This document shows positions 53,344-57,709 of a stretch of DNA of 57,709 bases, piece by piece (position 1 is the stretch's first letter; each line of letters opens with the position of its first letter). The stretch spans positions 62,513 to 120,221 of the forward strand of contig JAHDIE010000008.1 in NCBI GenBank assembly GCA_020630955.1, written 5' to 3'. Origin of the DNA: Saprospiraceae bacterium (GTDB lineage: Bacteria > Bacteroidota > Bacteroidia > Chitinophagales > Saprospiraceae). The translations under genes and the position numbers were made by a program. The notes under the pieces are model-generated. The model did not search any database. It worked only from the letters and a program-made list of their open reading frames with translations, and was not told the DNA's origin.

Positions 53344-54297
53344 TTATTCGATAATAATTTGTTTGATTACTTTTTGTTGTTCTTCCAATTCTAAAGTAAT
53401 AAATATTATCCCTTTTATATCCTCGTCAATATAAATATGATTATCATTTCTAGAGAAATTAATTCTTTGCCCATGTATATCATAACAATCAATTTTTGTT
53501 TCCTTTTTTAGATTGTTTAATTTAATGTTTTTCGAAGAAGGGTTTGGTGAAGATGTAACATTAAGCATTGAATTAACTTCTTCTGCAGCAGTTGTACATT
53601 GATTATCTCTTATGTAAGCAAAGGCAGTATTTAATAGCTGATTCCTATTTGGAAAATCAATGGTGTGACCAACCCCTGGCAATAGATTGGTTTCCAAACA
53701 TGCACCTGCTTCATTAAGTGCGCTGGCAGCGGGATAAAATCTTATCTCGGGATTGTCATTGGCTCCATGCAAAATGTACCAATTTTTATACAAAGCATTC
53801 TCTATTAAGTCTTCTATTTCAGCTGCCCCAGATATAGCTGCTCCTATGGGTATGAAGCCCGCAAATTCTTTTGGTCTTCTGAGGCCATAAGAGTAGACCG
53901 TCTTTCCTCCCCATGAGAAGCCCATGAGGTATTTTTCATCTTCTTTTATATTATACCATACTGCCATAGAGTCAATCAGTAAGGAAGTAAATGCTGTATC
54001 AATTGGATCGTCAATTGCACCATCTGGACCTCCATCTGGAACTGCTAAAATCAAATCATTAGATTCAGCAAAGACAATGAGTGTGTCTCTCCATGATGTT
54101 GAATCCCATCTATTAGTATTGAGAGGGTGAAGGCCTACCATCATTGCGTTGGCTTCATTATCATTATAATTTGATGGAATATAAAGCGAATATTTTTTCT
54201 GGGGGTCTGATTGAAATTCAATAATCCCATCTACGCTTTCTTGAGCTCCAAGTTGCAATTGCAAGAACAATTGTATCAGAAATAGATACCTTGTCAT
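53344..54297 (-). CDS. T9SS-exported alpha/beta-hydrolase (esterase-like)
   Basis: A 317-residue secreted protein. The signal peptide ends LGAQ (about 19). The hydrolase nucleophile is Ser128 in GFSWGG, with a His in GVGHTIDF and an Asp candidate in HGANDNPE. The family resembles PHB-depolymerase/feruloyl-esterase-like (poly(3-hydroxybutyrate) depolymerase superfamily). The end (about 245-317: SPNPSSKNIKL and IDCYDIHGQRINF) is a T9SS sorting domain. It would act on the cell surface or outside, substrate unknown. Confidence 0.87.
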   Translation of the reverse strand: MTRYLFLIQLFLQLQLGAQESVDGIIEFQSDPQKKYSLYIPSNYNDNEANAMMVGLHPLNTNRWDSTSWRDTLIVFAESNDLILAVPDGGPDGAIDDPIDTAFTSLLIDSMAVWYNIKEDEKYLMGFSWGGKTVYSYGLRRPKEFAGFIPIGAAISGAAEIEDLIENALYKNWYILHGANDNPEIRFYPAASALNEAGACLETNLLPGVGHTIDFPNRNQLLNTAFAYIRDNQCTTAAEEVNSMLNVTSSPNPSSKNIKLNNLKKETKIDCYDIHGQRINFSRNDNHIYIDEDIKGIIFITLELEEQQKVIKQIIIE

Positions 54298-54454
54298 TTT
54301 ATTTTTTTTTTTGAAATTACGAAACTTGTTGATTGAATTGAATAGAAATAGTGTCTTTGGATTTATGGCGACAAAATTTTAGCGAACAAAGTTTTGTCCC
54401 AGAGACTTGAAAATATTTCTAAAAGAAATTAATTTGGGTTTAAATTTAAAAGCT

Positions 54455-55054
54455 ATGAAACCTGCAAAGTCATTGGATCAATTTTTTTCGGAATGTGAAT
54501 GGCCAGAAGGCCTTAATAAGTTGAGAGAAATTATTTTATCTACAGGAATTGAAGAAGGACTAAAATGGGGGATGCCAACATATATGGTTGATGGTAAAAA
54601 CGTTATTGGACTAGGGAGTTTTAAAAATCATTTTGGGATTTGGTTTCATCAGGGAGTGTTTTTATCTGATCCTAAAAATGTTCTGAATAATGCACAAGAA
54701 GGAAAGACCATAGGCATGCGACAATGGCGATTTGAAAGTGAAAAGGAAATTAAAAAGTCATGGGTAAAGCAATATGTTTTAGAAGCAATTGAAAACCAAA
54801 AAAATGGACTTGAAATAAAACCCAAAAGAAAGCAAATAAAAAAAGTTGAAATTCCTAAGGAGCTAAAAAGGGCGTTCCAAAACCAAAAATCGATAAAAGC
54901 TTCATTCGATAAACTATCTCCTGGAAAGCAAAAGGAGGTGGCCAATTATATTATCGAAGCTAAGCGCCAAGCAACGAGGGACAAACGGGTTGAAAGATGT
55001 ATTGAGCTTATGAAAAATGGGCAAAGTCCCATGGATATGTATAGGAAAAATTAA
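54455..55054 (+). CDS. DUF1801/YdeI-like protein
   Basis: A 199-residue soluble protein. The N-terminal part (GLKWGMPTYMVDGKNVIGLGSFKNHFGIWF) is the DUF1801/YdhG fold; the C-terminal part (ELKRAFQNQKSIKASFDKLSPGKQKEVANY) is the YdeI/OmpD-associated helical domain. The function of neither is established. ATG 54455 is chosen; an earlier TTG in frame has no supporting homology. Its stop abuts the stop of the convergent 92-residue gene. Confidence 0.85.
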   Translation: MKPAKSLDQFFSECEWPEGLNKLREIILSTGIEEGLKWGMPTYMVDGKNVIGLGSFKNHFGIWFHQGVFLSDPKNVLNNAQEGKTIGMRQWRFESEKEIKKSWVKQYVLEAIENQKNGLEIKPKRKQIKKVEIPKELKRAFQNQKSIKASFDKLSPGKQKEVANYIIEAKRQATRDKRVERCIELMKNGQSPMDMYRKN

Positions 55055-55333
55055 TTATTCCTCCTCATCCACAATTTCTTTAAACTCATCTTTAAATTCC
55101 TCAGCCTTATCTCGAAGATCTGAAGTTAAGCTTTCAACTGAATGTATGGTGTTTTCATAAATTTCACCGCTCTTTTCTACCACTTTTCCTGTTGCCTCTT
55201 TAATGTCGTCGATGGTGTTCACAATGTATTCTTTTTCTAAAACTTCGTCCATGAACTTCATACTTCCCTTGATGGATTTATGAACAGTTTTTCCAGTTTT
55301 TTTGAGGGCATTGAAGATGTTTAAAAGTTTCAT
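55055..55333 (-). CDS. Small charged amphipathic-helix protein
   Basis: A 92-residue Lys/Glu-rich protein with heptad-like patterns (TGKVVEKSGEIYENTIHSVESLTSDLRDKAEEF as a single long helix) and an acidic end (DEEE). It resembles YtxH/apolipoprotein-like stress proteins only in general character; I assign no family. It begins one base after the purB stop, so it is in the purB operon. Confidence 0.7.
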   Translation of the reverse strand: MKLLNIFNALKKTGKTVHKSIKGSMKFMDEVLEKEYIVNTIDDIKEATGKVVEKSGEIYENTIHSVESLTSDLRDKAEEFKDEFKEIVDEEE

Positions 55334-55334
55334 T

Positions 55335-56669
55335 CTAATTGTATCCTGTGTAATTAAAGGGAGTAATTTGTTTTAATTCAGATTTTATTTCATCAGTAAT
55401 TTCAAGTCCATCTACGAATTGATCAATTACCTCTTTAGTAATACGCGAATTTCCTCTAGTTAGTTCCTTTAATGCCTCATAAGGTTTTGGAAATCCTTCT
55501 CTTCTAAGTACAGTCTGAATTGCTTCAGCCAAAACTGCCATATTGTTTTCAAGATCTTGCTCAAGTTTTTGATTATTAAGATCCAACTTTGACAATCCTT
55601 TTAAAAGCGACTTGAAAGCAATAAGACTATGTGAGAATGGGACTCCGACGTTTCTTAAGACTGTACTGTCTGTTAGGTCTCTTTGTAGTCTTGAGATCGG
55701 TAACTTGGAGGAAAGGAAATTGTAAATTGCATTTGCCATTCCAAAATTCCCTTCTGCATTTTCGAAATCAATTGGGTTTACCTTGTGAGGCATGGCACTA
55801 GAACCCACCTCACCTTTAACGACTTTCTGTTTAAAATAATCCATTGCTATATAGGTCCAAATATCTCTGCACATATCGATGAACACAACGTTAATTCGTT
55901 TCATCAAATCGAACAATCCGGATAAGTCATCATAATGTGCAATTTGAGTCGTCGTTTGGTATCTCGAAAGACCTAAATGGTTCTCAACAAAGTTATTTGA
56001 AAATTGAATCCAATCAATATTCGCTAATGCTACTTTGTGAGCATTAAAGTTTCCTGTTGCGCCACCAAATTTTGCATATAATTGTAAGGAAGATAATTGC
56101 TTCATCAAGTTTTCGATTCTTTCTCTGTACACTCTAAATTCTTTACCTAATGTCGTTGGACTTGCTGGTTGGCCATGTGTTCTTGCTAGCATTGGTATTC
56201 CATCATACTCATATTCCAATGCCTTTATTGCTGCAACAATTTCATCTAACTTTGGAGCAATGACTTTTTGTAAAGCGTCCTTGATCATCATTGGAAATGA
56301 TGTATTATTAATGTCCTGAGAGGTTAAGCCAAAGTGAATCCATTCTTTGGTCTCATCAATTCCAAATTTTTCAATATTATCTTTGATGAAATATTCAACA
56401 GCTTTAACATCATGATTGGTTATGGCTTCATGTTTTTTTACAGCTTCACAATCAGTTTCATTTAGACCTTTCGCCCATTCAACCAGTTTGAGTTCAAGTT
56501 CTTTTGAAATGGGTTTGAAATGTTCAATCCCTGTGTGGCTTAAAGCGATGAAATATTTTATTTCTACAAAAATACGATACTTGATAAGGGCAGCTTCGGA
56601 AAAGAAAGGTCTTAATTCCTTTGTTTTGTCAGCATATCTACCATCTATTGGGCCTATTGAATTGAGCAT
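55335..56669 (-). CDS. purB: Adenylosuccinate lyase
   Basis: A 444-residue fumarase-superfamily enzyme acting twice in purine synthesis (SAICAR to AICAR, adenylosuccinate to AMP). The signature GSSAMPHKVNP is near 284-294; ARTHGQPASP and the LTSQDINN region with the catalytic His/Ser loop are present. Length is normal. It lies 43 bases downstream of the acyltransferase gene. Confidence 0.96.
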   Translation of the reverse strand: MLNSIGPIDGRYADKTKELRPFFSEAALIKYRIFVEIKYFIALSHTGIEHFKPISKELELKLVEWAKGLNETDCEAVKKHEAITNHDVKAVEYFIKDNIEKFGIDETKEWIHFGLTSQDINNTSFPMMIKDALQKVIAPKLDEIVAAIKALEYEYDGIPMLARTHGQPASPTTLGKEFRVYRERIENLMKQLSSLQLYAKFGGATGNFNAHKVALANIDWIQFSNNFVENHLGLSRYQTTTQIAHYDDLSGLFDLMKRINVVFIDMCRDIWTYIAMDYFKQKVVKGEVGSSAMPHKVNPIDFENAEGNFGMANAIYNFLSSKLPISRLQRDLTDSTVLRNVGVPFSHSLIAFKSLLKGLSKLDLNNQKLEQDLENNMAVLAEAIQTVLRREGFPKPYEALKELTRGNSRITKEVIDQFVDGLEITDEIKSELKQITPFNYTGYN

Positions 56670-56712
56670 GATTTATGATAATTTTCCAGCAAAGATGCTG
56701 AAATTATTTTTA

Positions 56713-57591
56713 CTAATAGTTGATTTGAGACTTCCATCTCTTGTGTGTCCATAACCAATTGGCTGGATTTTTTCTAATCTGCGCTTCTAACAAATCAAAA
56801 TACCTTTGCGTTAAAATTTGCTTTGTCATTCCTTCTTCATTTCCATCTGCAATTTTTTGAGGAGTGACTGTATATTGGCCTCTATCAATTCTTTCAATAT
56901 TGTAGAACCAAACTGGCTTCTGAGGATGTTTTATTGCAAAGTTTGCAGCACCATGCAAAGCGTAAGTTTCTTTTCCAAAAAAATTGACAATTTGTGCCTT
57001 TGCCTTATTGGATGGGTTTTGATCTGCAATATATACAATAGAACTAGGACGATCGTAGATGGCATAGATTGCATCCTTTGGCCCATAAATATCAACCAAG
57101 CCAGTACCTATTTTTGATCTATGTTTTGCAATAAATCGATCAATATATTTGTTAGCCAATGGTTTGATCAAACCTATCACCTGAAATGGAGTTTGTTGCT
57201 GTAAAGTAATGGTTCCCCATTCCCAATTTGCATAATGCGCAGCAAAAACAACGATTCCATTTTTAGTATTTTCGATAGAATTAAATTCTTTATTACTTAA
57301 AAATTTGTATCGCTTATTTATAATTTTCGGAGAGGTAAATGAACTTTTGAAGGACTCAACCAGTATGTCCGAAAAATTGCGATAGATGGGTTTGAGTAGT
57401 TTATTTATTTCTTTTTCCGAAAATTCAGGAAAAGCAAAATTAAGATTCTTAATGATCACATCTTTTCGATATGAAAACACAGATCCCAATACCCAAGCAA
57501 TAAAATTAGAGAAAAGATAAACCAATCTAAATGGAAGAATACTGATTAGGGCATTAAGGGCTAAGAAAAAAATATATCCAACAAACTGCAT
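56713..57591 (-). CDS. LpxL/HtrB-like lipid A acyltransferase
   Basis: A 292-residue membrane acyltransferase. An N-terminal hydrophobic segment (MQFVGYIFFLALNALI) anchors it; AAHYANWEWG contains the HX4E catalytic motif of LpxL/HtrB, and IADQNPSNKAK and NIERIDRGQYTV fit the family. It adds a secondary acyl chain to lipid A or a related lipid. The ATG at 57591 is used rather than the TTG two codons upstream, which would overlap the previous stop. Confidence 0.9.
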   Translation of the reverse strand: MQFVGYIFFLALNALISILPFRLVYLFSNFIAWVLGSVFSYRKDVIIKNLNFAFPEFSEKEINKLLKPIYRNFSDILVESFKSSFTSPKIINKRYKFLSNKEFNSIENTKNGIVVFAAHYANWEWGTITLQQQTPFQVIGLIKPLANKYIDRFIAKHRSKIGTGLVDIYGPKDAIYAIYDRPSSIVYIADQNPSNKAKAQIVNFFGKETYALHGAANFAIKHPQKPVWFYNIERIDRGQYTVTPQKIADGNEEGMTKQILTQRYFDLLEAQIRKNPANWLWTHKRWKSQINY

Positions 57592-57593
57592 GA

Positions 57594-57709
57594 TCAAATG
57601 ATTTCTTCAAATTCTGGAAGTTCATCATCCATCATTTTGGACTCTAATATTGATTTTAAGTTCAATTCTTGATCAATAGAAAGCTCAATAGATTTAATAG
57701 CCTCGTTGT
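57594..57709 (-). CDS. C-terminal end of an upstream gene (partial)
   Basis: A partial frame running off the right edge, 37 codons then TGA at 57596-57594. The end is acidic (DDELPEFEEII). It stops two bases before the acyltransferase ATG, so it is the upstream partner in that operon. Too little is present to name a family. Confidence 0.6.
   Translation of the reverse strand, partial: NEAIKSIELSIDQELNLKSILESKMMDDELPEFEEII

Noticed and set aside
54407-54454. Upstream TTG start for the DUF1801/YdeI protein
   Set aside because: The added residues are not like the family N-terminus, and ATG 54455 gives a natural start.

Overview
The window is chromosomal DNA of an AT-rich member of the Bacteroidota. 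The sequence supports this in several ways: PorT and two proteins with type IX secretion (T9SS) C-terminal sorting domains; a sigma factor/FecR/TonB-receptor/DUF4249 locus; LytTR-type two-component signalling; bacillithiol-type proteins (YtxJ, YfiT); menaquinone methyltransferase; and repeated TAnnTTTG -7 elements in front of genes. A marine, Saprospirales- or Cytophagales-like aerobe is my best guess, but the order is not resolved from sequence alone. I see no insertion sequence, prophage, CRISPR array, rRNA or tRNA. Most of the window is ordinary core genome.

Layout. 1-2355: a gene-free left edge, then a LytTR regulator and its sensor kinase on the minus strand. 2562-6497: a tight plus-strand operon folE-fabD-yqgE-ABC-F. 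6494-9219 (minus): an RluA-type pseudouridine synthase behind an unusual RibF-glycosyltransferase fusion. 9304-12171 (plus): Mrp ATPase, then a secreted S74-chaperone protein preceded by a Fur-box-like palindrome. 12427-13974 (plus): Nfu, PyrF and a small lipoprotein. 13977-16519 (minus): pgk, gap and a small membrane protein. 16589-26118 (plus): HMG-CoA lyase; the ECF sigma, FecR, TonB receptor and DUF4249 lipoprotein; an ABC exporter; a beta-barrel protein; MurB. 26160-34417 (minus): six closely packed genes reading from a dicarboxylate-type symporter through a T9SS-exported Asp-box protein, an unknown cytoplasmic protein, a TlpA-like lipoprotein and an SDR to an OmpA protein. 34519-35680 (minus): MnmC-type methyltransferase, YtxJ and a 45-residue lipoprotein. 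35844-38227 (plus): mpl and pdhB. 38224-39899 (minus): RluE-like synthase and YchF. 39974-41981: an AcpH-like phosphodiesterase converging on porT-menG. 42142-53238 (plus): gyrA, a TPR protein, an M24 peptidase, a YfiT-type DinB protein, an RRM protein, a RidA protein, lysA, a DUF983 protein, and a sulfur module (persulfide-dioxygenase-like/double rhodanese protein plus two YeeE/YedE-type membrane halves). 53344-57709: a T9SS-exported esterase, a DUF1801/YdeI protein, a small helical protein, purB, an LpxL-like acyltransferase and the end of one more gene.

Functional themes. Cell envelope: MurB and Mpl handle muropeptides, LpxL-like acylation and FabD lipid supply, while PorT supports export of the two sorting-domain proteins. 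Thiol and sulfur handling: YtxJ and YfiT point to bacillithiol as the low-molecular-weight thiol, and the MBL-rhodanese/YeeE trio points to persulfide or thiosulfate handling. Uptake: the sigma/FecR/TonB/DUF4249 cluster looks like a self-regulating outer-membrane transport locus for an unknown ligand. Nothing in the window is an obvious new defence or mobile system. The most unusual items are the RibF-GT2 fusion, the Fur-like site before the S74 protein, the tiny lipoprotein before ytxJ, and -7 elements placed so close to start codons that leaderless transcripts are likely.
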